From positions 21,482,082-21,546,081 of the forward strand of contig NC_067207.1 of the NCBI RefSeq assembly GCF_026262505.1: 64,000 nt of DNA, in the 5' to 3' direction. The notes beneath the pieces were generated by a model. The model was not told the origin of the DNA. It worked only from the letters and a program-made list of their open reading frames with translations, and made no database searches. The stretch is from Trichomonas vaginalis G3. Lineage: Eukaryota; Parabasalia; Trichomonadida; Trichomonadidae. The stretch's first letter is position 1; every line of letters starts with the position of its first letter. Below are positions 29,292 to 42,759 of this stretch, piece by piece. The position numbers and the translations under genes were made by a program.

Positions 29292-30732
29292 ATGCAGATC
29301 CAAGATCACGAACTCACATATATCGAGTTGCTTAAGTATGGAGTGCAACAAGAAATCCAAGCAGGTTGTAGTTATTCATATAAAACTAGGAAAGAAAGAA
29401 ATCAAATCCAAATTAATTGTAAGTGGCCGAATTGTCCATGTCGCTTCCTTGTTGATACACTTCCCGATGACAAGTACCACATACGAAAATGTATTAACAC
29501 CCACAATCATTCTGCCCCTTTTCCAAACAAATCACAACAAATTACATCATATTTTTATAGATCTTATTTAACAAGATATTTTGAATCAAATCAAGACCGT
29601 GTTTACACACAATTAAGGTGTTTCAAAGATCTTAATATCCCATTTGATAGTGGGATCATTCCGGAAATGTTTCAACAATCTACAGATGCTTTAAAAAAGT
29701 TTTCTAAACGCCTTCATGCAATCAATACCCGTTTCTCAGCGGATGATGTTACATCTCTTGCAATTTTTGTCGACATGGTTAAGAGTCATTCTCCGGATGA
29801 TCTCATCGAGTTTATTCACGAGCCAGATCGTATGATTTTCTATTACGCCCCATTCGAAGCAAATGCTTTTTCACATCAAATACAAACTTATCACATTGAT
29901 TCCACTTATAAGCTCTTGCGCTCTCGCATACCATTTTATGCCGTCACTGGCAAATTCGCGGAATCAATTGTTTTCCGTTTTTGTATTTTTTCGTTTGGCC
30001 CGACACAAGTGAAAATATACAAGTTTGTCTCACAGCATATTTTGGCTCCATCAATCGCGAACCATCTTATTTTCAATGGACTGCGCACCTCAAATCACAA
30101 ATGCTGTTGAAACAGCCATCCCTTTATGCCAGATCATTTGGTGTGGCGTTCATGTGTTGCGCGCTGTCATGAGAAAGGCTGAAAAGTTTCAAGATCGTTC
30201 CAACTTCGAAACTTTCTATAACTTAATGAAGTTATTGGTCTTTGGTTCTGAAGAGGAAGAAATTGATCCTGATGAAGTTTACAACAATTTAGAAGAAATT
30301 TTAAATGAGGAACCTGCTGCCCGTGAATACTTTGACCGACAGTGGCGCCATCATCTTGACAGGTGGATGCTTCGCTATAGAAATGAAGGAGATGGAACAA
30401 ACAACATCTCGGAATCACATTTCAAGGTTTTGAAGCACCAGTACTTCCCAGAAAGGCGAAATCTTTGACTCGATGAACTTGTCATCGAGTTATATTCCAG
30501 TGTTGTTCCTTCATTCCTGATTAAGTTGCAAATTAAAGGTCTGGATTCAGAGAGAAGTGTTAAAGTTATCAAAAAAGTCACAAGAGATTTCGAAGAAATG
30601 ACACAATTTAAAAAAGTCGAATGCATCAGTATGCTTGAAGCTGTTCAGAAAGGTCTGAAAAATGATACACTTGATCCCAACATTGTTTACTCAACATTAA
30701 AAATATTATTGCAAAGAAAACATTTGATTTAA
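29292..30732 (+). pseudogene. MULE transposase copy 5, frameshifted
   Basis: Reads as copy 1 until a lost T in the run near 29971 shifts the frame (first frame ends at 30110). A second indel near 30073 follows, and the normal frame is recovered to the shared TGA at 30466-30468. The D264 region falls in the shifted stretch. Confidence 0.75.
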
Positions 30733-31116
30733 TAAACATTTAATTTATTATAATTAATTTTTTATTACAGTATAGTAAAAAATGCTATAAATAAATTATT
30801 ATATTTTATTAAAATGTGACTTTTAATAGTAAGTGAATAAAATAAATCAGGAATTGGGAAAGAAATAAGGTTAATTAAAATAATGAAAATTACAAGTTTA
30901 AGGTTAATGAAAAGTGACAATGGGCGAGTTTGTCCCCCACTCGATAGGAAAATGAATTTAACATTTCAAATTTTTCATGATGAATACAATTCGTGCACTT
31001 AATAAATAAAGCACATTAAACACCCAAATAAAGGCATAGATCGATATATAATACTAAATAATTAGAGAAAAAAAATTATATTCAACTTTTTCAATATTGA
31101 AAAAGATTGAACTCTT

Positions 31117-33038
31117 TTAGTCCTTCATTCCTGTGTCATACTTCCTCTTTGTGAAGTAGTATGAATCTGGATAAGTAGTGTTAGTTCTATTATTTGTAGA
31201 CTTTACAACGTAGAATGCCTTGAACATTCTGTACTCATTCTTTTCAGTGTTTGTGTCAAGTGTCTGCTTCAATATATTACTTCTCTCTGATTAACTTCTG
31301 TGTATTATCATCTGGCTTTTGAAGCTTGCAAAGGATGTAGTTATCCTTGTAAACCTTGATTTCGCAAGGAACTGTACCGAGTGTAATTGTGACATTTTGG
31401 TAATTATCATAATTGTTACCAACGATGGCGACTAAGTTCTGTCCATCGATTGGTCCACGATCTGGGAAGAGAGATGTAACACCAAATATCTCTTTTAATT
31501 TTCTGTTTGCGCAGACTTGAGCGGCAGGTGGGCATGTAATGGAGCCTGCGAAACCAGAGAACTTGGCTTGTTGACCATCTTTCTTGCAGTAGTACTCTTC
31601 ACCGTTGACAATCAATCTGACTCTGTGATCTGTACCACACCATGCTTCGTAGCATCTTGATGTTGAAAGCAAGCTGCCTGTGAAACCTTGTTGAAGTGTG
31701 GACATTGCGCATGTTGAGTTCGGTAAGAATGCTTCACCATACTTGGAGTAGTTGTAGTCTGGTTCGAACTCAACCATACGCTTCAAACCATTGTCACCTG
31801 TTGATCTGCATGAATACCATGGAAGAACTAAGTTTGCGTAATCAAGCATGTTATCCTGGCCGACAAGTGATTGTCCGTTTGGATTGTACCAGTCTTTTTT
31901 ATTCATGTCTTCCGGTTCAACTTTTCCTGGATCGTTCCATTGAACAAGTGAGCATGTGCCTGTCCATGTGTAATCGTAGAAGCAAGCCTGGAGAGAGGTT
32001 GATTGGCATTGGTATGGAAGAGGAATAGAATGCTGTGGTGGTTTCAAAAGAATTGACTCGTTTACGTGGATCTTTGTATTGATGTGGTCATCTAAGTAAA
32101 TGAGGTCTTCCATGAGGTTTTTGGATGGAACATACCATCCGGTATCTAACAATGTGTTGTAGAAGATTGGTGAAAGCCAGCCTGGACCGTATGTTCTACC
32201 TTGCATGAGATCTGTGAAGAAAAGTTTTTCGTTTGGATGGGAACCAGCTGTTCCGCCACCGCCTGAGTCTTCAAGTTCAAGGCCGATATTGATGAGTGTT
32301 TCATTTTTACTTTGAATCTATTATTCACCCATTCTGTCAAACATGGAGATCTGACGTACATATGTGGAACCCTATTATCATTGTAGCTTTCGTATTCGCC
32401 TTTAGATATTTCTTTACCTTGCCAATCGGTATAGTGGACAATTGTGGCTGTTTCTCCATAAGGTTGCCATTTATTAAATAACGAGCTACTGAATGACAGA
32501 ATGTGATTTAATTCGTGAATAACCGTTAAAATGAATTGTCTATCACCCGATTCTAGTGTTTGTGCCTCAAATGGTATCTTATTTGAATTAAGTGTAATTT
32601 CCCCATGTGTCGGTCTGCCAGTTGTGGGATGATTGTATGTAGAACGTGCAAATGCAAGGCCATTTGAACCTTTTTCAAATGATTCAGCCTTTACATCAAT
32701 AACGAGATCAAAATCATCATCTAAACTTCTTGCACGATCAGTAACATTAATACGTTTACTAAGAAAATCGTTTACATAATTGAATGTTTTCTTGATTACT
32801 TCATTGTCAATTCCTTGCATTCGAAAATCAATTCTCAAATTATATGTTGCAGGATGAAGTTTTGGATTACATTTAAATTGATTTTCATTTGGATTTGATT
32901 CTGGAGTTGAAGTTGATTCATCCCGAAGATTTCGCAATGATTCTGGTTCACTTGAACGAAGTTGCTGATTCGTGTAAATATCATGCATACATGTGAATAC
33001 TTGTGAGTTAACTGCTGAAGCAAAAAGGTGTAAAACAT
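31117..33038 (-). pseudogene. GP63-like metalloprotease, unit 5, frameshifted
   Basis: Same gene as unit 1 with a one-base loss directly after the ATG (33036-33038), one T lost near 32307 and two bases lost near 31280. The middle frames keep HELNH and, in the next frame, the third His region. As read, no full protein is possible. Confidence 0.8.
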
Positions 33039-33358
33039 ATGATAAATTTGAATTGAGTTGCATTTCAATATAATTGAATTATGGCATTTAATAAAAATGC
33101 TTATGTTTTAATATCCTTTGATAATTATTCATTATTAAAAATAATTGATTAGATTTTTGTGTAGTCGTCAGAAAATTGAAAGCGCATCAGAGGTTTTTGA
33201 GTGTCTAAAAATATTAATTATACTTTTTGCTAAAATAAGGAATAAAAACAATACAAAGATTTTTTATTTGTTATTTATTTCAAAAAAAAAGTCAAATTTA
33301 TATTATTTATAAATTTTATTTATATTCACTTACTATCTTTGATCAAGAGATAGGAAAA

Positions 33359-35524
33359 GAGAAAGGGACAGACTAGCCCATTGTCACTTTTTAATTTAGC
33401 AAATGAACGCTTATGGAGTGGAGTTTTTGGGTAAATCTGATTTGCTTATAAATGAAATAAAATCAAAAGAAACCATATTGGCATTATATTATGCAAAAAT
33501 AAATGATCTTACTTAGTACTTTTAAAGTTAATTTCAGAAAAAATTTGACACAATGGTATCCGGCACATACAAGTGGTGTACAACCAAAATATAAGTTGGT
33601 TTAAACATATATTGCTATATCTCATGATCTTACTTAGTACTTTTAAAGTTAATTTCAGAAAAAATTTGACACAATGGTATCCGGCACATACAAGTGGTGT
33701 ACAACCAAAATTTCATATCCCTAGTTTTACATTTATGTTTAGTTTTATTTCACCTAATTTTCAAAGATCATAATTGAATTAGATGGCCAAGCTATTCAAA
33801 ACACGACCAAGCTTATCAAAATAAGACCAATATATTCAAAATTCTTTATTCTTTCAAATCATTTCATTTTAATGCAGATCCAAGATCACGAACTCACATA
33901 TATCGAGTTGCTTAAGTATGGAGTGCAACAAGAAATCCAAGCAGGTTGTAGTTATTCATATAAAACTAGGAAAGAAAGAAATCAAATCCAAATTAATTGT
34001 AAGTGGCCGAATTGTCCATGTCGCTTCCTTGTTGATACACTTCCCGATGACAAGTACCACATACGAAAATGTATTAACACCCACAATCATTCTGCCCCTT
34101 TTCCAAACAAATCACAACAAATTACATCATATTTTTATAGATCTTATTTAACAAGATATTTTGAATCAAATCAAGACCGTGTTTACACACAATTAAGGTG
34201 TTTCAAAGATCTTAATATCCCATTTGATAGTGGGATCATTCCGGAAATGTTTCAACAATCTACAGATGCTTTAAAAAAGTTTTCTAAACGCCTTCATGCA
34301 ATCAATACCCGTTTCTCAGCGGATGATGTTACATCTCTTGCAATTTTTGTCGACATGGTTAAGAGTCATTCTCCGGATGATCTCATCGAGTTTATTCACG
34401 AGCCAGATCGTATGATTTTCTATTACGCCCCATTCGAAGCAAATGCTTTTTCACATCAAATACAAACTTATCACATTGATTCCACTTATAAGCTCTTGCG
34501 CTCTCGCATACCATTTTATGCCGTCACTGGCAAATTCGCGGAATCAATTGTTTTTCCGTTTTTGTATTTTTTCGTTTGGCCCGACACAAGTGAAAATATA
34601 CAAGTTTGTCTCACAGCATATTTTGGCTCCATCAATCGCGAACCATCTTATTTTTCAATGGACTGCGCACCTCAAATCACAAATGCTGTTGAAACAGCCA
34701 TCCCTTTATGCCAGATCATTTGGTGTGGCGTTCATGTGTTGCGCGCTGTCATGAGAAAGGCTGAAAAGTTTCAAGATCGTTCCAACTTCGAAACTTTCTA
34801 TAACTTAATGAAGTTATTGGTCTTTGGTTCTGAAGAGGAAGAAATTGATCCTGATGAAGTTTACAACAATTTAGAAGAAATTTTAAATGAGGAACCTGCT
34901 GCCCGTGAATACTTTGACCGACAGTGGCGCCATCATCTTGACAGGTGGATGCTTCGCTATAGAAATGAAGGAGATGGAACAAACAACATCTCGGAATCAC
35001 ATTTCAAGGTTTTGAAGCACCAGTACTTCCCAGAAAGGCGAAATCTTTGACTCGATGAACTTGTCATCGAGTTATATTCCAGTGTTGTTCCTTCATTCCT
35101 GATTAAGTTGCAAATTAAAGGTCTGGATTCAGAGAGAAGTGTTAAAGTTATCAAAAAAGTCACAAGAGATTTCGAAGAAATGACACAATTTAAAAAAGTC
35201 GAATGCATCAGTATGCTTGAAGCTGTTCAGAAAGGTCTGAAAAATGATACACTTGATCCCAACATTGTTTACTCAACATTAAAAATATTATTGCAAAGAA
35301 AACATTTGATTTAATAAACATTTAATTTATTATAATTAATTTTTTATTACAGTATAGTAAAAAATGCTATAAATAAATTATTATATTTTATTAAAATGTG
35401 ACTTTTAATAGTAAGTGAATAAAATAAATCAGGAATTGGGAAAGAAATAAGGTTAATTAAAATAATGAAAATTACAAGTTTAAGGTTAATGAAAAGTGAC
35501 AATGGGCGAGTTTGTCCCCCACTC
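33359..35524 (+). mobile_element. MULE copy 6
   Basis: Complete element with both TIRs. Flanked by GATAGGAAAA at 33349-33358 and 35525-35534. Two 121-bp repeats at 33503-33711. Confidence 0.9.
33872..35050 (+). CDS. MULE transposase copy 6 (TGA-shortened, 392 aa)
   Basis: Identical to copy 1 over 392 codons. TGA at 35048-35050; frame open beyond it to 35314. Confidence 0.85.
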   Translation: MQIQDHELTYIELLKYGVQQEIQAGCSYSYKTRKERNQIQINCKWPNCPCRFLVDTLPDDKYHIRKCINTHNHSAPFPNKSQQITSYFYRSYLTRYFESNQDRVYTQLRCFKDLNIPFDSGIIPEMFQQSTDALKKFSKRLHAINTRFSADDVTSLAIFVDMVKSHSPDDLIEFIHEPDRMIFYYAPFEANAFSHQIQTYHIDSTYKLLRSRIPFYAVTGKFAESIVFPFLYFFVWPDTSENIQVCLTAYFGSINREPSYFSMDCAPQITNAVETAIPLCQIIWCGVHVLRAVMRKAEKFQDRSNFETFYNLMKLLVFGSEEEEIDPDEVYNNLEEILNEEPAAREYFDRQWRHHLDRWMLRYRNEGDGTNNISESHFKVLKHQYFPERRNL

Positions 35525-35696
35525 GATAGGAAAATGAATTTAACATTTCAAATTTTTCATGATGAATACAATTCGTGCACTTAATAAATAAAGCATTAAA
35601 CACCCAAATAAAGGCATAGATCGATATATAATACTAAATAATTAGAGAAAAAAAATTATATTCAACTTTTTCAATATTGAAAAAGATTGAACTCTT

Positions 35697-37622
35697 TTAG
35701 TCCTTCATTCCTGTGTCATACTTCCTCTTTGTGAAGTAGTATGAATCTGGATAAGTAGTGTTAGTTCTATTATTTGTAGACTTTACAACGTAGAATGCCT
35801 TGAACATTCTGTACTCATTCTTTTCAGTGTTTGTGTCAAGTGTCTGCTTCAATATATTAGACTTCTCTCTGATTAACTTCTGTGTATTATCATCTGGCTT
35901 TTGAAGCTTGCAAAGGATGTAGTTATCCTTGTAAACCTTGATTTCGCAAGGAACTGTACCGAGTGTAATTGTGACATTTTGGTAATTATCATAATTGTTA
36001 CCAACGATGGCGACTAAGTTCTGTCCATCGATTGGTCCACGATCTGGGAAGAGAGATGTAACACCAAATATCTCTTTTAATTTTCTGTTTGCGCAGACTT
36101 GAGCGGCAGGTGGGCATGTAATGGAGCCTGCGAAACCAGAGAACTTGGCTTGTTGACCATCTTTCTTGCAGTAGTACTCTTCACCGTTGACAATCAATCT
36201 GACTCTGTGATCTGTACCACACCATGCTTCGTAGCATCTTGATGTTGAAAGCAAGCTGCCTGTGAAACCTTGTTGAAGTGTGGACATTGCGCATGTTGAG
36301 TTCGGTAAGAATGCTTCACCATACTTGGAGTAGTTGTAGTCTGGTTCGAACTCAACCATACGCTTCAAACCATTGTCACCTGTTGATCTGCATGAATACC
36401 ATGGAAGAACTAAGTTTGCGTAATCAAGCATGTTATCCTGGCCGACAAGTGATTGTCCGTTTGGATTGTACCAGTCTTTTTTATTCATGTCTTCCGGTTC
36501 AACTTTTCCTGGATCGTTCCATTGAACAAGTGAGCATGTGCCTGTCCATGTGTAATCGTAGAAGCAAGCCTGGAGAGAGGTTGATTGGCATTGGTATGGA
36601 AGAGGAATAGAATGCTGTGGTGGTTTCAAAAGAATTGACTCGTTTACGTGGATCTTTGTATTGATGTGGTCATCTAAGTAAATGAGGTCTTCCATGAGGT
36701 TTTTGGATGGAACATACCATCCGGTATCTAACAATGTGTTGTAGAAGATTGGTGAAAGCCAGCCTGGACCGTATGTTCTACCTTGCATGAGATCTGTGAA
36801 GAAAAGTTTTTCGTTTGGATGGGAACCAGCTGTTCCGCCACCGCCTGAGTCTTCAAGTTCAAGGCCGATATTGATGAGTGTTTCATTTTTTACTTTGAAT
36901 CTATTATTCACCCATTCTGTCAAACATGGAGATCTGACGTACATATGTGGAACCCTATTATCATTGTAGCTTTCGTATTCGCCTTTAGATATTTCTTTAC
37001 CTTGCCAATCGGTATAGTGGACAATTGTGGCTGTTTCTCCATAAGGTTGCCATTTATTAAATAACGAGCTACTGAATGACAGAATGTGATTTAATTCGTG
37101 AATAACCGTTAAAATGAATTGTCTATCACCCGATTCTAGTGTTTGTGCCTCAAATGGTATCTTATTTGAATTAAGTGTAATTTCCCCATGTGTCGGTCTG
37201 CCAGTTGTGGGATGATTGTATGTAGAACGTGCAAATGCAAGGCCATTTGAACCTTTTTCAAATGATTCAGCCTTTACATCAATAACGAGATCAAAATCAT
37301 CATCTAAACTTCTTGCACGATCAGTAACATTAATACGTTTACTAAGAAAATCGTTTACATAATTGAATGTTTTCTTGATTACTTCATTGTCAATTCCTTG
37401 CATTCGAAAATCAATTCTCAAATTATATGTTGCAGGATGAAGTTTTGGATTACATTTAAATTGATTTTCATTTGGATTTGATTCTGGAGTTGAAGTTGAT
37501 TCATCCCGAAGATTTCGCAATGATTCTGGTTCACTTGAACGAAGTTGCTGATTCGTGTAAATATCATGCATACATGTGAATACTTGTGAGTTAACTGCTG
37601 AAGCAAAAAGGTGTAAGAACAT
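35697..37622 (-). CDS. GP63-like metalloprotease, unit 6
   Basis: Intact 641-aa copy, identical to unit 1. ATG at 37620-37622. Confidence 0.92.
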   Translation of the reverse strand: MFLHLFASAVNSQVFTCMHDIYTNQQLRSSEPESLRNLRDESTSTPESNPNENQFKCNPKLHPATYNLRIDFRMQGIDNEVIKKTFNYVNDFLSKRINVTDRARSLDDDFDLVIDVKAESFEKGSNGLAFARSTYNHPTTGRPTHGEITLNSNKIPFEAQTLESGDRQFILTVIHELNHILSFSSSLFNKWQPYGETATIVHYTDWQGKEISKGEYESYNDNRVPHMYVRSPCLTEWVNNRFKVKNETLINIGLELEDSGGGGTAGSHPNEKLFFTDLMQGRTYGPGWLSPIFYNTLLDTGWYVPSKNLMEDLIYLDDHINTKIHVNESILLKPPQHSIPLPYQCQSTSLQACFYDYTWTGTCSLVQWNDPGKVEPEDMNKKDWYNPNGQSLVGQDNMLDYANLVLPWYSCRSTGDNGLKRMVEFEPDYNYSKYGEAFLPNSTCAMSTLQQGFTGSLLSTSRCYEAWCGTDHRVRLIVNGEEYYCKKDGQQAKFSGFAGSITCPPAAQVCANRKLKEIFGVTSLFPDRGPIDGQNLVAIVGNNYDNYQNVTITLGTVPCEIKVYKDNYILCKLQKPDDNTQKLIREKSNILKQTLDTNTEKNEYRMFKAFYVVKSTNNRTNTTYPDSYYFTKRKYDTGMKD

Positions 37623-38085
37623 ATGATAAATTTGAATTGAGTTGCATTTCAATATAATTGAATTATGGCATTTAATAAAAATGCTTATGTTTTAATATCC
37701 TTTGATAATTATTCATTATTAAAAATAATTGATTAGATTTTTGTGTAGTCGTCAGAAAATTGAAAGCGCATCAGAGGTTTTTGAGTGTCTAAAAATATTA
37801 ATTATACTTTTTGCTAAAATAAGGAATAAAAACAATACAAAGATTTTTTATTTGTTATTTATTTCAAAAAAAAGTCAAATTTATATTATTTATAAATTTT
37901 ATTTATATTCACTTACTATCTTTGATCAAGAGATAGGAAAAGAGAAAGGGACAGACTAGCCCATTGTCACTTTTTAATTTAGCAAATGAACGCTTATGGA
38001 GTGGAGTTTTTGGGTAAATCTGATTTGCTTATAAATGAAATAAAATCAAAAGAAACCATATTGGCATTATATTATGCAAAAATAA

Positions 38086-38535
38086 ATGATCTTACTTAGT
38101 ACTTTTAAAGTTAATTTCAGAAAAAATTTGACACAATGGTATCCGGCACATACAAGTGGTGTACAACCAAAAATAAGTTGGTTTAAACATATATTGCTAT
38201 ATCTCATGATCTTACTTAGTACTTTTAAAGTTAATTTCAGAAAAAATTTGACACAATGGTATCCGGCACATACAAGTGGTGTACAACCAAAATATAAGTT
38301 GGTTTAAACATATATTGCTATATCTCATGATCTTACTTAGTACTTTTAAAGTTAATTTCAGAAAAAATTTGACACAATGGTATCCGGCACATACAAGTGG
38401 TGTACAACCAAAATATAAGTTGGTTTAAACATATATTGCTATATCTCATGATCTTACTTAGTACTTTTAAAGTTAATTTCAGAAAAAATTTGACACAATG
38501 GTATCCGGCACATACAAGTGGTGTACAACCAAAAT
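38086..38535 (+). repeat. 121-bp tandem repeat, four copies (MULE copy 7)
   Basis: Four copies at about 121-bp spacing starting at 38086. The end of the first copy shows a small change (AAAATAAG in place of AAAATATAAG), roughly offset by spacing further on. Confidence 0.85.
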
Positions 38536-38695
38536 TTCATATCCCTAGTTTTACATTTATGTTTAGTTTTATTTCACCTAATTTTCAAAGATCATAATTG
38601 AATTAGATGGCCAAGCTATTCAAAACACGACCAAGCTTATCAAAATAAGACCAATATATTCAAAATTCTTTATTCTTTCAAATCATTTCATTTTA

Positions 38696-40137
38696 ATGCA
38701 GATCCAAGATCACGAACTCACATATATCGAGTTGCTTAAGTATGGAGTGCAACAAGAAATCCAAGCAGGTTGTAGTTATTCATATAAAACTAGGAAAGAA
38801 AGAAATCAAATCCAAATTAATTGTAAGTGGCCGAATTGTCCATGTCGCTTCCTTGTTGATACACTTCCCGATGACAAGTACCACATACGAAAATGTATTA
38901 ACACCCACAATCATTCTGCCCCTTTTCCAAACAAATCACAACAAATTACATCATATTTTTATAGATCTTATTTAACAAGATATTTTGAATCAAATCAAGA
39001 CCGTGTTTACACACAATTAAGGTGTTTCAAAGATCTTAATATCCCATTTGATAGTGGGATCATTCCGGAAATGTTTCAACAATCTACAGATGCTTTAAAA
39101 AAGTTTTCTAAACGCCTTCATGCAATCAATACCCGTTTCTCAGCGGATGATGTTACATCTCTTGCAATTTTTGTCGACATGGTTAAGAGTCATTCTCCGG
39201 ATGATCTCATCGAGTTTATTCACGAGCCAGATCGTATGATTTTCTATTACGCCCCATTCGAAGCAAATGCTTTTTCACATCAAATACAAACTTATCACAT
39301 TGATTCCACTTATAAGCTCTTGCGCTCTCGCATACCATTTTATGCCGTCACTGGCAAATTCGCGGAATCAATTGTTTTTCCGTTTTTGTATTTTTTCGTT
39401 TGGCCGACACAAGTGAAAATATACAAGTTTGTCTCACAGCATATTTTGGCTCCATCAATCGCGAACCATCTTATTTTTCAATGGACTGCGCACCTCAAAT
39501 CACACAAATGCTGTTGAAACAGCCATCCCTTTATGCCAGATCATTTGGTGTGGCGTTCATGTGTTGCGCGCTGTCATGAGAAAGGCTGAAAAGTTTCAAG
39601 ATCGTTCCAACTTCGAAACTTTCTATAACTTAATGAAGTTATTGGTCTTTGGTTCTGAAGAGGAAGAAATTGATCCTGATGAAGTTTACAACAATTTAGA
39701 AGAAATTTTAAATGAGGAACCTGCTGCCCGTGAATACTTTGACCGACAGTGGCGCCATCATCTTGACAGGTGGATGCTTCGCTATAGAAATGAAGGAGAT
39801 GGAACAAACAACATCTCGGAATCACATTTCAAGGTTTTGAAGCACCAGTACTTCCCAGAAAGGCGAAATCTTTGACTCGATGAACTTGTCATCGAGTTAT
39901 ATTCCAGTGTTGTTCCTTCATTCCTGATTAAGTTGCAAATTAAAGGTCTGGATTCAGAGAGGTGTTAAAGTTATCAAAAAAGTCACAAGAGATTTCGAAG
40001 AAATGACACAATTTAAAAAAGTCGAATGCATCAGTATGCTTGAAGCTGTTCAGAAAGGTCTGAAAAATGATACACTTGATCCCAACATTGTTTACTCAAC
40101 ATTAAAAATATTATTGCAAAGAAAACATTTGATTTAA
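38696..40137 (+). pseudogene. MULE transposase copy 7, frameshifted
   Basis: Reads as copy 1 until a lost C near 39404 shifts the frame. Two extra bases (CA) near 39503 change it again and the original frame continues to the shared TGA at 39873-39875. A two-base loss near 39960 affects the part beyond the TGA. The D264 region is in the shifted stretch. Confidence 0.75.
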
Positions 40138-40519
40138 TAAACATTTAATTTATTATAATTAATTTTTTATTACAGTATAGTAAAAAATGCTATAAATAAA
40201 TTATTATATTTTATTAAAATGTGACTTTTAATAGTAAGTGAATAAAATAAATCAGGAATTGGGAAAGAAATAAGGTTAATTAAAATAATGAAAATTACAA
40301 GTTTAAGGTTAATGAAAAGTGACAATGGGCGAGTTTGTCCCCCACTCGATAGGAAAATGAATTTAACATTTCAAATTTTTCATGATGAATACAATTCGTG
40401 CACTTAATAAATAAAGCATTAAACACCCAAATAAAGGCATAGATCGATATATAATACTAAATAATTAGAGAAAAAAAATTATATTCAACTTTTTCAATAT
40501 TGAAAAAGATTGAACTCTT

Positions 40520-42442
40520 TTAGTCCTTCATTCCTGTGTCATACTTCCTCTTTGTGAAGTAGTATGAATCTGGATAAGTAGTGTTAGTTCTATTATTTGT
40601 AGACTTTACAACGTAGAATGCCTTGAACATTCTGTACTCATTCTTTTCAGTGTTTGTGTCAAGTGTCTGCTTCAATATATTAGACTTCTCTCTGATTAAC
40701 TTCTGTGTATTATCATCTGGCTTTTGAAGCTTGCAAAGGATGTAGTTATCCTTGTAAACCTTGATTTCGCAAGGAACTGTACCGAGTGTAATTGTGACAT
40801 TTTGGTAATTATCATAATTGTTACCAACGATGGCGACTAAGTTCTGTCCATCGATTGGTCCACGATCTGGGAAGAGAGATGTAACACCAAATATCTCTTT
40901 TAATTTTCTGTTTGCGCAGACTTGAGCGGCAGGTGGGCATGTAATGGAGCCTGCGAAACCAGAGAACTTGGCTTGTTGACCATCTTTCTTGCAGTAGTAC
41001 TCTTCACCGTTGACAATCAATCTGACTCTGTGATCTGTACCACACCATGCTTCGTAGCATCTTGATGTTGAAAGCAAGCTGCCTGTGAAACCTTGTTGAA
41101 GTGTGGACATTGCGCATGTTGAGTTCGGTAAGAATGCTTCACCATACTTGGAGTAGTTGTAGTCTGGTTCGAACTCAACCATACGCTTCAAACCATTGTC
41201 ACCTGTTGATCTGCATGAATACCATGGAAGAACTAAGTTTGCGTAATCAAGCATGTTATCCTGGCCGACAAGTGATTGTCCGTTTGGATTGTACCAGTCT
41301 TTTTTATTCATGTCTTCCGGTTCAACTTTTCCTGGATCGTTCCATTGAACAAGTGAGCATGTGCCTGTCCATGTGTAATCGTAGAAGCAAGCCTGGAGAG
41401 AGGTTGATTGGCATTGGTATGGAAGAGGAATAGAATGCTGTGGTGGTTTCAAAAGAATTGACTCGTTTACGTGGATCTTTGTATTGATGTGGTCATCTAA
41501 GTAAATGAGGTCTTCCATGAGGTTTTTGGATGGAACATACCATCCGGTATCTAACAATGTGTTGTAGAAGATTGGTGAAAGCCAGCCTGGACCGTATGTT
41601 CTACCTTGCATGAGATCTGTGAAGAAAAGTTTTTCGTTTGGATGGGAACCAGCTGTTCCGCCACCGCCTGAGTCTTCAAGTTCAAGGCCGATATTGATGA
41701 GTGTTTCATTTTTTACTTTGAATCTATTATTCACCCATTCTGTCAAACATGGAGATCTGACGTACATATGTGGAACCCTATTATCATTGTAGCTTTCGTA
41801 TTCGCCTTTAGATATTTCTTTACCTTGCCAATCGGTATAGTGGACAATTGTGGCTGTTTCTCCATAAGGTTGCCATTTTAAATAACGAGCTACTGAATGA
41901 CAGAATGTGATTTAATTCGTGAATAACCGTTAAAATGAATTGTCTATCACCCGATTCTAGTGTTTGTGCCTCAAATGGTATCTTATTTGAATTAAGTGTA
42001 ATTTCCCATGTGTCGGTCTGCCAGTTGTGGGATGATTGTATGTAGAACGTGCAAATGCAAGGCCATTTGAACCTTTTTCAAATGATTCAGCCTTTACATC
42101 AATAACGAGATCAAAATCATCATCTAAACTTCTTGCACGATCAGTAACATTAATACGTTTACTAAGAAAATCGTTTACATAATTGAATGTTTTCTTGATT
42201 ACTTCATTGTCAATTCCTTGCATTCGAAAATCAATTCTCAAATTATATGTTGCAGGATGAAGTTTTGGATTACATTTAAATTGATTTTCATTTGGATTTG
42301 ATTCTGGAGTTGAAGTTGATTCATCCCGAAGATTTCGCAATGATTCTGGTTCACTTGAACGAAGTTGCTGATTCGTGTAAATATCATGCATACATGTGAA
42401 TACTTGTGAGTTAACTGCTGAAGCAAAAAGGTGTAAGAACAT
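40520..42442 (-). pseudogene. GP63-like metalloprotease, unit 7, frameshifted
   Basis: Two-base loss near 41877 and one-base loss near 42005 put the HELNH segment out of frame between two otherwise normal parts (40520-41767 and about 42000-42442). The net change is three bases, so both ends are in the same frame, but the active-site stretch between them is misread. Confidence 0.8.
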
Positions 42443-42759
42443 ATGATAAATTTGAATTGAGTTGCATTTCAATATAATTGAATTATGGCATTTAATAAAA
42501 ATGCTTATGTTTTAATATCCTTTGATAATTATTCATTATTAAAAAAATTGATTAGATTTTTGTGTAGTCGTCAGAAAATTGAAAGCGCATCAGAGGTTTT
42601 TGAGTGTCTAAAAATATTAATTATACTTTTTGCTAAAATAAGGAATAAAAACAATACAAAGATTTTTTATTTGTTATTTATTTCAAAAAAAAGTCAAATT
42701 TATATATTTATAAATTTTATTTATATTCACTTACTATCTTTGATCAAGAGATAGGAAAA

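Larger units (their letters stand above)
28536..30942 (+). mobile_element. MULE copy 5 (four 121-bp repeats)
   Basis: Both TIRs present. Flanked by GATAGGAAAA at 28526-28535 and 30943-30952. Its 5' region has four 121-bp repeats (28680-29129) in place of two, which explains its longer length. Confidence 0.9.
37942..40347 (+). mobile_element. MULE copy 7 (four 121-bp repeats)
   Basis: Both TIRs present. Flanked by GATAGGAAAA at 37932-37941 and 40348-40357. Carries four 121-bp repeats at 38086-38535. Confidence 0.9.
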
